Assembly: GCF_023283895.1 (NCBI RefSeq)
Contig: NZ_JAKILB010000003.1
Location: forward strand, 1 to 64,000
DNA: 64,000 bases
Reading direction: 5' to 3'
Source of the DNA: Shewanella pneumatophori
GTDB taxonomy: Bacteria; Pseudomonadota; Gammaproteobacteria; Enterobacterales; Shewanellaceae
Numbering within the stretch: position 1 is the stretch's first letter; the number at the start of each line of letters is the position of its first letter. The notes below the pieces were generated by a model, which saw only the letters and a list, made by a program, of their open reading frames with translations, ran no database searches and was not told where the DNA came from. This document shows positions 32,400-41,501 of this stretch, piece by piece. Position numbers and translations under genes: made by a program.

Positions 32400-32453
32400 G
32401 CGGCTTTAGTTCGAAAGATAGCGGATAAGGATCCTCCTCTGGAGCGTTTTAAA

Positions 32454-34226
32454 ATGGATTTTCGTCTTATAGTCGCCAGTTTTTTACTGTGGCTTTCGCC
32501 TGCCCATTCGTTAACGCTAGAGCAATTTGATCAATTAAATAGCGCCACTTTCCAATACCCCAGCAAAGCGCTTAATAACATCCACCTTATCGAAAAAAAC
32601 ATCAAAGGCCATGCCAATCCTAGGGTGCTGCAACTGCGACTAAATGCCCTGAAGTGTGAAACCTATTTACAACTTGGTGAAAATGCCGCTGCAATCAATT
32701 TAGCCAGACTGAACGAGGCTAAAGCCAAACAGTTACAAGTTGATGAAGCCAGACCTTACTTCCTAAATTGCATGGCTCAAGCCTATGTCAATTTTGGTAA
32801 CTACCAACGCGCTTTACCGCTAATACACTCATCAATTTCGTTATCGCGCTCCTTAGAGCAACCTCAAGCATTGATTAATGGGTTATGGCTAAGAAGTCAG
32901 CTCGATGCAGATGTGTTGCGTAATAACACCGCAATTGAAGATCTTCGACTGGCGCTTGACCTTTACCCCTTAGTAGCCAGCCAGACAAGACAATGGCTAT
33001 TAACTCCGATTGCCTACCTAAAGATCTCGATGGCCAAACAGCTCCTAGAAGAGGGTGAGCAGCAAGAAGCATTTACCTACCTAAACAAAGCATTAAAACA
33101 CCCAGATAGCGAGGGTAAAGTGGCATTAAGCTTATTGATTGATGCCGCTAATTTGGCGCAGTTAAACCAACAACCCAAGCTAAGAGATGATTATATTCAG
33201 CAGGCGAGAAGTAAATTAGCCGAGCTAGGTACCCCTACTGAGCTAGCAATAGCTTATAAAGAGATAGCGTTTATTGACTTTGCTAGCGGTAAATACAGCA
33301 GTGCTGAACAGCTATTGCATTTAAGTTTGAATACTTTTAAGAAGCAATCGAATACACGAGAGATGATGAGCGCATTGCGCCTACTTGGCCAAGTAAAGCT
33401 GGCCCAAGGACAACAAGATTTAGGACTTGAAAAGTTAGAACAAGCGATTGCTATCGCAAAAGAACAAAAGCGCTACACAGATTTAAAGTTAAGCTATGCA
33501 ATACTGGCCGAGTACTTTGCAGCGAAGAAAAACTTTGAACTAGCCTATGAGTACCAACTAAAGCAATTTCAAGCTGCGGAAAATAACACATCATTTGTGC
33601 AAAACATTTGGTTGTCGCACTTGAAGTCGGATTTAAGTAGGCAACAACAAGTTTCAAGTGAGCAGCTAACCAATAACGCCGCAATCATGCCGAGCCAGTT
33701 GATCCCTAGCCCGTTTATTCCAATCTTGTTTATCTTGTTTAGCTTAATTATTTTTATCGCTTGGTATCACAGACAAACGCCGAACAAACACGCTACGAAC
33801 AAAGAACCAGCTCCAATCAAACCCAATGCCACTGGCAAGCAAAGGTTAGAAGATATGCTGGCAATTAGTAAGCATGCCAATTATCAACTGTCGCTGCTAG
33901 TACTGAATCCTAGTGAAATACAAGCTAGCGATATGCCCATTATGATTGAGCAATTAAAAACGAAGTTAAGAGAACAAGATTTACTGTTTTTACAGTCAGA
34001 GCAGCAGTTATTAATTATGTTGCCACATACCTCTGAGTCAGGGGCTGTCAACGTTATTAAGCAGTTGTCTGAAACGGTCGCGCTGTGGCAAAACGATAGC
34101 AAGGTCAATATTGGCCTTGCTTGTATGCAGCAATTTGATAATTTGCAGTCAATGATAAAGCGCGCAAATGTGAGCCAGCTGAGAAGAGCTAAACCAATTA
34201 GCTCAAGCCATGAAAGCAGCAATTAG
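32454..34226 (+). CDS. TPR protein with membrane anchor and degenerate GGDEF-like domain
   Basis: A 590-residue probable envelope sensor. A signal peptide (FRLIVASFLLWLSPAHS) precedes about 380 residues of helical TPR-like repeats; a membrane segment lies near 425-443 (FIPILFILFSLIIFIAWY). The cytosolic C-terminus follows GGDEF-domain spacing: YQLSLLVLN, REQDLLFLQSEQQLLIMLPHT, and then VNIGLACMQ with RANVSQLRRAK. However, the active GG[DE]EF position reads QSEQQ, so it cannot make cyclic-di-GMP by the known mechanism. It may bind a nucleotide or act as a protein-interaction module. It diverges from leu and overlaps recQ by 4 bp at the stop codons. Domain assignment is by eye. Confidence 0.75.
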   Translation: MDFRLIVASFLLWLSPAHSLTLEQFDQLNSATFQYPSKALNNIHLIEKNIKGHANPRVLQLRLNALKCETYLQLGENAAAINLARLNEAKAKQLQVDEARPYFLNCMAQAYVNFGNYQRALPLIHSSISLSRSLEQPQALINGLWLRSQLDADVLRNNTAIEDLRLALDLYPLVASQTRQWLLTPIAYLKISMAKQLLEEGEQQEAFTYLNKALKHPDSEGKVALSLLIDAANLAQLNQQPKLRDDYIQQARSKLAELGTPTELAIAYKEIAFIDFASGKYSSAEQLLHLSLNTFKKQSNTREMMSALRLLGQVKLAQGQQDLGLEKLEQAIAIAKEQKRYTDLKLSYAILAEYFAAKKNFELAYEYQLKQFQAAENNTSFVQNIWLSHLKSDLSRQQQVSSEQLTNNAAIMPSQLIPSPFIPILFILFSLIIFIAWYHRQTPNKHATNKEPAPIKPNATGKQRLEDMLAISKHANYQLSLLVLNPSEIQASDMPIMIEQLKTKLREQDLLFLQSEQQLLIMLPHTSESGAVNVIKQLSETVALWQNDSKVNIGLACMQQFDNLQSMIKRANVSQLRRAKPISSSHESSN

Positions 34227-36046
34227 CCTTGCGCAAGATAATCAGCGATTTCATCGAGGAACTCGCCACCAAAGCGTTCAAGCTTGCGCTCACCCACACC
34301 GTTTACTGCTAGCATTTCACCTGGACTAGTTGGCAATATTGCCGCCATTTCAGCAAGAGTGGCATCGTTAAACACCAAGTATGGTGGCACATCCAACTCT
34401 TCAGCAAGCGTGCGACGCAGCAACTTAAGCCGCGCAAATAGCTTACGGTCGTAATTTAGTGGTGCCCGCGGGTTAGTACTGCGGCGCTTAGTGGTTTGAA
34501 TCACTATTCTAGGTTCTGCCAGTAACAACTCAACTTCACCTTTAAGCACCGCACGTGCAGACGGATTAAGCGTAACAGAAGATCCACGAGTAATATCTTG
34601 ATTAGCTAAGCCTAAATGGATTAATTGACGAATAACACTTAACCAATGCTCGTGGCTTTTCTCTTTACCTATGCCCCAAGTGGATAACTTGTCATGGCCA
34701 CGCTCAATAACGCTGGCTGACTTTGAACCACGCAGCACTTCAATCAAATGATTGATACCAAAGCGCTGACCAATACGGTAGATGCAAGACAGTACCTTTT
34801 GTGCGTCTTGAATACCGTTATATTTCTTTGGTGGATCTAAGCAAATATCACAGTTACCACATGCTTGGTTGGCTGGCTCGTCAAAATAATGCAGCAATAC
34901 TTGGCGACGACAGGTTTGCGCCTCGGCAAAGGCCGCCATGGTATTGAGCTTATGAAACTCAACCTGCTGCTGCGGGCCCGGCTCAGACTGCTCGATAAGG
35001 TGACGCACTCGACCAATATCAGCGGGATCAAATAGCATCAGGGCTTCAGAGTCTAAACCGTCACGTCCTGCACGGCCCGTCTCTTGATAATAAGCTTCAA
35101 CACTCTTTGGAATGTCGTAGTGCACCACATAACGTACGTTGGACTTATTAATTCCCATACCAAACGCCACAGTAGCGACTACGATATCAAGCTGATCTTT
35201 TAAGAACCTGTCTTGAACATCGGCGCGCTCTTCTTGGGTTTTACCCGCATGGTACGCTTCAGCTTGATGGCCTTGCAAACGCAAGCGTTCAGCAACCTCA
35301 TCCACGCGGCGACGGCTACTGCAATACACGATACCACTAGTGCCATTTTGCGCAGCAATAAACTGCCGTAACTGATTAGCAGCATTAAGCTTTTCAGCCA
35401 CGGTGTAGCGAATATTGGGTCTATCAAAGCTAGTTAACAGTGAATGCGGCGTAATGGTTAACCGCTCGCAAATATCAGCACGAGTGGCTTTGTCAGCCGT
35501 TGCGGTTAGCGCCATAATCGGCACATAAGGGAACTGCTGACGCAACTGACCTAACGCGGCATATTCAGGTCTAAAGTCATGACCCCACTGTGAGATACAG
35601 TGCGCTTCATCAATTGCAAATAAAGAAACATTAAGCTCATGCAAACGGTCGATAAAGCTTGCTTGCAGCAAACGCTCGGGCGACACATACAATAGCTTTA
35701 GTTCACCATAACGCATCTTTTGTAGCACTTGCAGGCTTTCTTCTCGCGGTTGCGACGAGTTTAAGTAAGCGGCAGACACACCAGTTTGAATAAGACTATC
35801 AACTTGATCTTTCATCAGAGAGATCAAAGGTGAGACCACCACAGTAAGACCGGGCAATACTAAAGCTGGTAGTTGATAACACAGGCTTTTACCACCGCCA
35901 GTGGGCATGATCACCAGGCAATCTTGTCCCGCGCAGATCTGCTCAATAACCTCACGCTGTCCTTCTCTAAAGGTACGGTAACCAAATACCGACTGCAGGG
36001 TAGAAGATAACTGATCGACTGGAGTCTCGAGCGCCGCCTGATCCAT
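34223..36046 (-). CDS. recQ: ATP-dependent DNA helicase RecQ
   Basis: A 3'-5' superfamily 2 helicase of recombination and replication-fork repair. Walker A is MPTGGGKSLCYQLPA (near residue 50), the DEAH box is FAIDEAHCISQWGHDFRPEY (near 145), and motif VI is YQETGRAGRDGL. The zinc site of the RQC domain is intact (CRRQVLLHYFDE then ACGNCDIC), and an HRDC domain with LPTSPGEMLAVNGVGERKLE closes the protein. Length is 607 (609 in E. coli). Its stop codon overlaps that of the convergent TPR gene. Confidence 0.98.
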   Translation of the reverse strand: MDQAALETPVDQLSSTLQSVFGYRTFREGQREVIEQICAGQDCLVIMPTGGGKSLCYQLPALVLPGLTVVVSPLISLMKDQVDSLIQTGVSAAYLNSSQPREESLQVLQKMRYGELKLLYVSPERLLQASFIDRLHELNVSLFAIDEAHCISQWGHDFRPEYAALGQLRQQFPYVPIMALTATADKATRADICERLTITPHSLLTSFDRPNIRYTVAEKLNAANQLRQFIAAQNGTSGIVYCSSRRRVDEVAERLRLQGHQAEAYHAGKTQEERADVQDRFLKDQLDIVVATVAFGMGINKSNVRYVVHYDIPKSVEAYYQETGRAGRDGLDSEALMLFDPADIGRVRHLIEQSEPGPQQQVEFHKLNTMAAFAEAQTCRRQVLLHYFDEPANQACGNCDICLDPPKKYNGIQDAQKVLSCIYRIGQRFGINHLIEVLRGSKSASVIERGHDKLSTWGIGKEKSHEHWLSVIRQLIHLGLANQDITRGSSVTLNPSARAVLKGEVELLLAEPRIVIQTTKRRSTNPRAPLNYDRKLFARLKLLRRTLAEELDVPPYLVFNDATLAEMAAILPTSPGEMLAVNGVGERKLERFGGEFLDEIADYLAQG

Positions 36047-36207
36047 AGTGAACCTGTGTTAAAAATAAGGCCGACTATTCTAATTGAGGCTGACGCTGTT
36101 GTCGCTATCGATTATTGCTAGTGGCTAAATTTTAAGCTTGCATGGCGCTATCCATTAGCGATAGATTAAATACTCTAATAAGATGCTAACCAACATAGGG
36201 ACGTCAA

Positions 36208-36672
36208 ATGAGTCAGCACATTCAACAAGAAACACTGCGCAGAGTGGCAGAGATTTTTGACCAACATGTACCATTTCATAATTTACTGGGCATGGATATC
36301 AAGCGTTACGATATGCAAGGCGTTGAGATAGAAGTAAAGATGAAACCGGAGCTCATAGGTAATATCCATCAACAAATCCTCCATGGTGGCGTAACGGCAA
36401 CCGTGCTTGATGTTGTTGGTGGCCTCACTGCGTTTTCAGGGCTTGTTGCCAGCCGTGACGACTGGACCTTAGAGGAGCTAGAACAGCGAATAAAAACCTT
36501 AGGTACGATAGATCTCAGAATCGATTATTTAAGGCCTGGGCGTGGCGAAATATTTACAGGCACAGGAACCGTGATCCGAGCCGGCAACCGAGTATCTGTG
36601 TCGCGCATGGAGCTACATAACGAAAAAGGTGATCATATTGCTTTTGGTACAGGCACTTATATGGTTGGCTAG
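36208..36672 (+). CDS. yigI: YigI-like acyl-CoA thioesterase (hotdog fold)
   Basis: A 154-residue PaaI-type hotdog protein. Residues LGMDIKRYDMQGVEIEVKMKPELIGN then QILHGGVTATVLDVVGGLTA form the hallmark helix with its HGG entry, and DLRIDYLRPGRGEIF completes the hotdog sheet. E. coli YigI is reported to be an acyl-CoA thioesterase and also sits near rarD and recQ, so orthology is likely. The start ATG at 36208 has AGGGACG upstream. Confidence 0.88.
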   Translation: MSQHIQQETLRRVAEIFDQHVPFHNLLGMDIKRYDMQGVEIEVKMKPELIGNIHQQILHGGVTATVLDVVGGLTAFSGLVASRDDWTLEELEQRIKTLGTIDLRIDYLRPGRGEIFTGTGTVIRAGNRVSVSRMELHNEKGDHIAFGTGTYMVG

Positions 36673-36839
36673 ATAAGCCAACGACTACGCTATTTTTCAC
36701 CAAGATAGTGGCAGTAAAAGTTGCCTTAGTGTCACTTTCAAATAACAGCCACGGCGCTAACTAATGCGCTGGTCCGGCTTGAGTCTCACTCGCTGCACGA
36801 CTACAATCTGCGCCTACTTTCCTATTTAGCACAATTCCG

Positions 36840-37727
36840 ATGCAAGAAATTGAATACCGTAAAGGCATAGTCTATGCCGTTTGCGCCTATACCCTTTGGG
36901 GATTTGCCCCACTTTATTTCAAACTGCTAGAAAACGTACCAGCAGCAGAGATCTTGCTACACCGAGTGATTTGGTCATTCGTGTTTGTCACTATACTAAT
37001 CGCCCTATTTGGTGGCTTTGCGCGCCTACGCCACTTACTCAAGCAGCCAAAACAACTTGCTGTTTTATGCCTGACTTCAGTACTTATTGCAGGTAACTGG
37101 TTACTGTTTATTTGGGCAGTGAATAACGATCACATGCTAGATGCCAGCTTAGGTTATTTTATTAACCCTTTGGTGAACGTAAGTTTGGCAATGATATTTC
37201 TAGGCGAGCGCCTACGTAAGCTGCAATGGGCAGCAGTAGCGCTGGCAGCTACTGGCGTGATGATCCAGCTGATCTCATTTGGCTCAATCCCATTAGTGTC
37301 GCTAGGTCTTGCTTGTTCATTCGCTTTTTACGGTTTGCTGCGTAAAAAGGTCAATGTTGACGCCAAAACAGGCCTATTAGTGGAAACAGCAATTTTATTG
37401 CCAGTTGCGTTGGTTTACCTGTTTAGCAACACAGGTGACTCATTAACTCACTTATTGGCTAACGATCTGCACCATAACTTGCTGTTGGTGGCTGCCGGTA
37501 TCATTACTACTGTGCCGCTGTTGTGCTTTGCATCTGCCGCGGTACGCATTCCGTTTTCGATGCTGGGTTTCTTCCAATATATCGGCCCAAGTATTATGTT
37601 CATCTTGGCAGTCGCCTTATTTAACGAGCCATTTGACGCAGAAAAAGGTATCACCTTTGCGTTTATTTGGGCGGCGCTAGTGCTCTTTACTTTAGATATG
37701 CTGTATAAGCGTAAAGCTAAGAAGTAA
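36840..37727 (+). CDS. rarD: RarD protein, EamA/DMT-family transporter
   Basis: A 295-residue inner membrane protein with about ten hydrophobic segments in two EamA repeats. The N-terminus RKGIVYAVCAYTLWGFAPLYFKLL and the internal FINPLVNVSLAMIFLGERL are typical of RarD; the family was first linked to chloramphenicol sensitivity but its substrate is unsettled. No clear ribosome binding site precedes the ATG. A strong terminator follows 15 bp after the stop. Confidence 0.93.
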   Translation: MQEIEYRKGIVYAVCAYTLWGFAPLYFKLLENVPAAEILLHRVIWSFVFVTILIALFGGFARLRHLLKQPKQLAVLCLTSVLIAGNWLLFIWAVNNDHMLDASLGYFINPLVNVSLAMIFLGERLRKLQWAAVALAATGVMIQLISFGSIPLVSLGLACSFAFYGLLRKKVNVDAKTGLLVETAILLPVALVYLFSNTGDSLTHLLANDLHHNLLLVAAGIITTVPLLCFASAAVRIPFSMLGFFQYIGPSIMFILAVALFNEPFDAEKGITFAFIWAALVLFTLDMLYKRKAKK

Positions 37728-37742
37728 AAGCTTGATATAACT

Positions 37743-37771
37743 AAAAAGCGAACCAGATGGTTCGCTTTTTT
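37743..37771 (+). terminator. Bidirectional terminator after rarD
   Basis: Perfect 13-bp stem AAAAAGCGAACCA around a GA turn, followed by T. It stands between rarD and the convergent membrane-protein gene and can serve both. Confidence 0.9.
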
Positions 37772-37785
37772 ATTACCAATTCAAA

Positions 37786-38292
37786 CTAATTGCCAACTAT
37801 TTGCTCTGGATTTTCTAAACTCAAAATCAACGGATAATTACGTGTGGTTGGCAGCAACACTATGTTGTCAGTACTTGTGGTTGCCACAAATGCCTTTTGC
37901 TCATTGGCGAGCCTAAACCAACCTAACTGAAAGCCAGGCATACCCACTCCATTAGCTCTTAGATCGGGTTTAAGCTCAGGCGTCTCATTCCAATCCACTC
38001 GCTCCACCTTAGCCAAATTCACTTCATTTCGTGGCAAACTAAAGCCATAAAATGGCACGTCTAAAGTTACAGTGTCGCCGCTGATAATCAGCTCGGCATC
38101 ATTTACCTTATAAAACATCCAGCTAAACGCCAGCACCATAGGCAATAACACACCTATTGCAACCGCTTTACTCACTTTAGGCATGTTCTTTAAATAAATG
38201 AAAACGCCTAAGCCAATAAGAATGGCGAGTAAAACGATAAAGCTCCAATGCCCTGTAGAAGTCAGAGGAGCAAGCTGATAAACCTGAGTCAT
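37786..38292 (-). CDS. Membrane protein with bacterial PH-like domain
   Basis: A 168-residue protein with two membrane segments (about 17-33, SFIVLLAILIGLGVFIY, and 43-60, AVAIGVLLPMVLAFSWMF) followed by a soluble beta-rich domain (about 65-160). That domain resembles bacterial PH-fold proteins: DTVTLDVPFYGFSLPRNEV and a glycine-rich loop GVGMPGFQLGWFRL before strands ending NYPLILSLENPEQIV. Function unknown; the fold assignment is tentative. It is a single-gene unit between the rarD terminator and argA. Confidence 0.6.
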   Translation of the reverse strand: MTQVYQLAPLTSTGHWSFIVLLAILIGLGVFIYLKNMPKVSKAVAIGVLLPMVLAFSWMFYKVNDAELIISGDTVTLDVPFYGFSLPRNEVNLAKVERVDWNETPELKPDLRANGVGMPGFQLGWFRLANEQKAFVATTSTDNIVLLPTTRNYPLILSLENPEQIVGN

Positions 38293-38373
38293 AGCAGCGC
38301 CTTTAATGCTGAAAATTAACGGCTATTGTTGCATTAAGGCATATTATGTCAACAAGCCACGTTAAATCTAAAG

Positions 38374-39693
38374 CTATAAATCTAAAGCTAAGATCTTAGA
38401 TTTACGTTGATAGTTGTACAGCTGCTTTTTCTTTTCTGGTAACTCATCGACCTCAACCATGTTAAAGCCATGCTCTAGGAACCAATGAATACTGCGGGTT
38501 GTTAAGGCAAATAAACGGGTATAACCGCGCACACGAGCCTGACCAATAATGTTTTGCAGTAGCAAGCTGCCCCTGTCTGCATCGCGGTATTCAGGATGCA
38601 CCACTAAACAAGCAAACTCGCCGGCGTTATCTTCTTCAAAAGGATAAAAAGCGGCGCAACCTATCACTAAGCTATCGCGTTCAATAAGCATAAACTGCTC
38701 AATCTCCATCTCAAGCTGCTCGCGAGAACGTCTGACCAAAATACCTTTTTGCTCTAATGGACGGATTAAATCTAAAATACCACCAATATCGCGAATGGAT
38801 GCACGGCGTAAACGCTCTGCGCTTTCAGTTACGATTTGAGTACCAATACCATCACGAGAGAACAGCTCTTGCAGTAAAGCGCCATCATCAAGATAACTGA
38901 CAAAGTGACAACGACTCACTCCATTGCGGCAGGCATCAATACTTGCCTGTAAGAAGGCCTTAGTACCAACACAAAGTGGTGATAACTCCGGTAAGTTATT
39001 TAGAATATTTTGCGCATCAGTCGGCATAAGCTCAGCAATAACTTGGCCAGTCTCATCCAAAATACCTTTTTGCGAACTAAAGCCAATCATCTTGTCAGCT
39101 TTAAGCTTAACGGCTATTTGGGTGGCAACTTCTTCTGCGGTTAAGTTAAAGCACTCACCAGTCACTGATGCAGCCACAGGCCCTAATAACACTATACCGC
39201 CGCTATCTAACTGACGCTTGAGCCCTTGGCTATCAACCCGACGTACCTTGCCACTTAAACAATAATCAACGCCATCTTCGACCCCGAGTGGCTGCGCGAT
39301 AACAAAGTTGCCGCTAACCACATTAATCTGAGTTCCTTGCATCGGCGTATTACTGAGACTCATCGATAAACGCGCAGTGATATCAAGATGTAAAGCGCCC
39401 ACAACTTGCTTAATCACTTTCAACGACTCTTCTTCAGTGATCCTCACACCATTGTAATATTCGGCTGGCAAACTGTGTTGAGTTAAGGCTTCGTCAATTT
39501 GTGGCCTAGCACCGTGCACCAGAACAATTTTAATCCCAAGGCTATGCAGCAGTGCAATATCGTTGATGATGGCGCGAAACTGCTGTTGCGCTAGTGCTTC
39601 ACCGCCCAACATAACGACAAAGGTTTTGCCCCTGTGGGCATTAACATAGGAGGCAGAATGACGAAATCCATCAACAAGTTCAGTTGTGCGCAC
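38374..39693 (-). CDS. argA: N-acetylglutamate synthase ArgA
   Basis: Acetylates glutamate with acetyl-CoA, the first step of arginine synthesis. Residues about 1-290 form an amino-acid-kinase-like domain ([27 protein letters not shown]) that binds arginine for feedback control. Residues about 295-439 form the GNAT acetyltransferase ([20 protein letters not shown]). Length is 439 (443 in E. coli). Start is GTG at 39693 with AAGGTGA at good spacing. An ARG box lies about 70 bp upstream, implying ArgR repression. This is the classical fused enzyme. Confidence 0.97.
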   Translation of the reverse strand: MRTTELVDGFRHSASYVNAHRGKTFVVMLGGEALAQQQFRAIINDIALLHSLGIKIVLVHGARPQIDEALTQHSLPAEYYNGVRITEEESLKVIKQVVGALHLDITARLSMSLSNTPMQGTQINVVSGNFVIAQPLGVEDGVDYCLSGKVRRVDSQGLKRQLDSGGIVLLGPVAASVTGECFNLTAEEVATQIAVKLKADKMIGFSSQKGILDETGQVIAELMPTDAQNILNNLPELSPLCVGTKAFLQASIDACRNGVSRCHFVSYLDDGALLQELFSRDGIGTQIVTESAERLRRASIRDIGGILDLIRPLEQKGILVRRSREQLEMEIEQFMLIERDSLVIGCAAFYPFEEDNAGEFACLVVHPEYRDADRGSLLLQNIIGQARVRGYTRLFALTTRSIHWFLEHGFNMVEVDELPEKKKQLYNYQRKSKILALDL

Positions 39694-39762
39694 GCTAAAA
39701 TCACCTTAACAATAATTAGAGACTCATTTGGATCTGGCGATCCAGTAAGCCCCAAATACTAC

Positions 39763-39776
39763 TGAATTTAAATTCA
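39763..39776 (-). promoter_or_regulatory. ARG box (ArgR operator) upstream of argA
   Basis: TGAATTTAAATTCA is a perfect palindrome equal to the core of the ArgR box consensus (TGAAT, four A/T, ATTCA). A weaker half match (GCATTTATTTTCAT, 39784-39797) follows one helical repeat pair away (21 bp), as tandem ARG boxes do. Its position about 70 bp before the argA start supports ArgR-arginine repression. Confidence 0.75.
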
Positions 39777-40138
39777 ATTAAAAAGCATTTATTTTCATTT
39801 CAGCGATTTATTTTACTCCACAAAAATTCAGCATAAATCTAAACAAAATAATTTAATATCAGAGTAAACATATCATTCAAGGCTGTTAGTCATTAAATAA
39901 ATAACGAACCTAAAGTGGCTTTGTTACGGTATATATGCAAAATAATTTAAGATGCAGGTGAAAATATCGTTGAGGATAAACAATGGACTGCTCGACGAGC
40001 ATTTAACGATATTGAAGCAAACAGAATAGCTAATACAAATTAGTATAAGTTGAAAGGCAGATTAGTAATTTGACTAAAAATCAAGCAAAAAAAAGCCTCT
40101 ATAAATAGAGGCTTTTTCCAAGATGCTTAAACAAGTAA
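39777..40138. other. Intergenic region between argA and rpmG
   Basis: AT-rich, no gene of more than 30 codons that I trust. It holds a nested inverted repeat: outer arms AATATCGTT (39963-39971) and AACGATATT (40005-40013), inner hairpin TGCTCG-A-CGAGCA (39989-40001). It also holds the rpmG terminator at 40087-40117. A 25-codon plus-strand frame starting at 39952 overlaps the repeat and is unconvincing. Confidence 0.5.
40087..40117 (-). terminator. Terminator after rpmG
   Basis: Perfect 12-bp stem AAAAGCCTCTAT around AA; on the minus strand followed by a run of T. It lies about 22 bp past the rpmG stop. Confidence 0.9.
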
Positions 40139-40312
40139 TTACTTGATTTTAGCTTCTTTGTACATAACGTGCTGACGTACTACTGGATCAAATTTCTTGA
40201 TTTCCATTTTTTCAGGCATGTTACGTTTGTTTTTTTCAGTCGTGTAGAAGTGACCAGTGTTAGCGCTAGAAACTAGCTTGATCTTCTCACGATTACCTTT
40301 AGCTTTAGCCAT
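40139..40312 (-). CDS. rpmG: 50S ribosomal protein L33
   Basis: A 57-residue reading frame: [20 protein letters not shown] followed by [20 protein letters not shown] and ending EAKIK. This is bacterial L33, a structural protein of the large subunit near the E site. It lacks the CxxC zinc pairs of the C+ form ([12 protein letters not shown] stands in that place), so it is the zinc-independent C- form usual in enterics. It follows rpmB by 6 bp, the universal rpmB-rpmG pair. Confidence 0.97.
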   Translation of the reverse strand: MAKAKGNREKIKLVSSANTGHFYTTEKNKRNMPEKMEIKKFDPVVRQHVMYKEAKIK

Positions 40313-40318
40313 GGTCTA

Positions 40319-40555
40319 TTACACCTTCTCGCCGCGGGCACGAAGTTCAGCAATAACAACTTCAATACCTTTCTTATCGATGATACGCATACCTTTAGTA
40401 GATACACGTAGCTGTACGAAACGCTTCTCGTCTTCTAACCAGAAACGGTGGTTCTGTAGGTTAGGTAAAAAACGACGACGCGTAGCATTCTTCGCGTGCG
40501 AACGGTTGTTACCAACCATTGGTCGCTTGCCAGTTACTTGGCATACTCTTGACAT
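40319..40555 (-). CDS. rpmB: 50S ribosomal protein L28
   Basis: A 78-residue protein with the L28 hallmark N-terminus [20 protein letters not shown] and [14 protein letters not shown]. Large-subunit structural protein; length 78 equals E. coli. First gene of the rpmB-rpmG operon, with a strong promoter about 90 bp upstream. Confidence 0.98.
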   Translation of the reverse strand: MSRVCQVTGKRPMVGNNRSHAKNATRRRFLPNLQNHRFWLEDEKRFVQLRVSTKGMRIIDKKGIEVVIAELRARGEKV

Positions 40556-40643
40556 GTCAATCTCTCCAAAACAATATTTAACGCTCGAGCATTAATGCAC
40601 CTCGAACACGGCCGTCGCCTGAGGCACACAACAGAGGGCGCAT

Positions 40644-40672
40644 TTTATACAGGATCTAAAATCAAAGATCAA
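40644..40672 (-). promoter_or_regulatory. rpmB-rpmG promoter
   Basis: Minus-strand -35 TTGATC (40672-40667), a 17-base spacer and -10 TATAAA (40649-40644) in the context TGTATAAAATGCGCC. The -35 hexamer begins just 9 bp downstream of the radC stop. Confidence 0.75.
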
Positions 40673-40680
40673 GGAATAGA

Positions 40681-41358
40681 TTAATCAATCCATCCCCTTT
40701 CAGCGAAAGAAACTATCTCTCGATCACCCACAACCATGTGATCCAGTAAGGAAACATCAATAGTTTGTAGGGCTTGTTTCAATCGCTCAGTAATTCGTCT
40801 ATCGGCTGAACTTGGTTCTGCAATTCCAGATGGATGATTGTGACACACGATCACAGCCGCAGCCTTTTTTTCAAGCACCAAGCTCACCACTTCACGTGGA
40901 TAAACTGACGCTGAATTTATAGTACCTCTAAATAATTCAACGAATTGAATCACTCTATGTTGACTATCTAATAGTAAAATAGCGAACACTTCATAGGCAC
41001 GATCAGACAATTGTCTCATTAAATAGTCCCGAGTTAAATCAGGATCAGATAAAATTTTTCCTCTTTGTAGGTTTTCTCTCGAAATTCTTGCGCCTAATTC
41101 CACTGCAGCCTGCATTTGCGCAAATTTTACCGGGCCAATTCCATCTAGCCGACAAACTTGCCTTTGAGACGCGCTAAACAAGCTTCTGAGGCCACCAAAC
41201 TCATTAATCATGACCTTTGCCAGCTCAACAGCACTTAAGCCTTTTAAACCCACTCTAAGCAACACAGCCAATAATTCTGCGTCAGATAATTGTTTTACAC
41301 CCCGACTCAATAATTTTTCTCGCGGCGCTTCACCTTCCGGCCAATCCTTAATTGCCAT
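40681..41358 (-). CDS. radC: RadC-like JAB1/MPN domain protein
   Basis: A 225-residue protein with an N-terminal helix-hairpin-helix region (LDGIGPVKFAQMQAAVELG) and a C-terminal JAMM metalloprotease-like domain. The metal motif is intact: CHNHPSGIAEPSSAD (HxH then D). The old repair role of RadC has been withdrawn in E. coli, and the true activity is unknown. ATG at 41358 is chosen because AAGGAGG stands 5 bases before it; the GTG one codon earlier would leave only 2 bases. It diverges from coaBC and lies upstream of rpmB, as in E. coli. Confidence 0.95.
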   Translation of the reverse strand: MAIKDWPEGEAPREKLLSRGVKQLSDAELLAVLLRVGLKGLSAVELAKVMINEFGGLRSLFSASQRQVCRLDGIGPVKFAQMQAAVELGARISRENLQRGKILSDPDLTRDYLMRQLSDRAYEVFAILLLDSQHRVIQFVELFRGTINSASVYPREVVSLVLEKKAAAVIVCHNHPSGIAEPSSADRRITERLKQALQTIDVSLLDHMVVGDREIVSFAERGWID

Positions 41359-41501
41359 CACAACCTCCTTGTTGTTTTGAGTATGGTCTAGATTTTCTTA
41401 AGTTGTTCATCACCATTAAATGGTTTGTGATATCTTAGGCCAACTTCTGCTGTGCAACCTGTTGTTTGCTAGCAACGTGATTATCAACATAGAGTTTAAG
41501 T

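Noticed and set aside
39952..40029. 25-codon frame between argA and rpmG
   Set aside because: Overlaps the nested inverted repeat, poor start context and no recognisable product.
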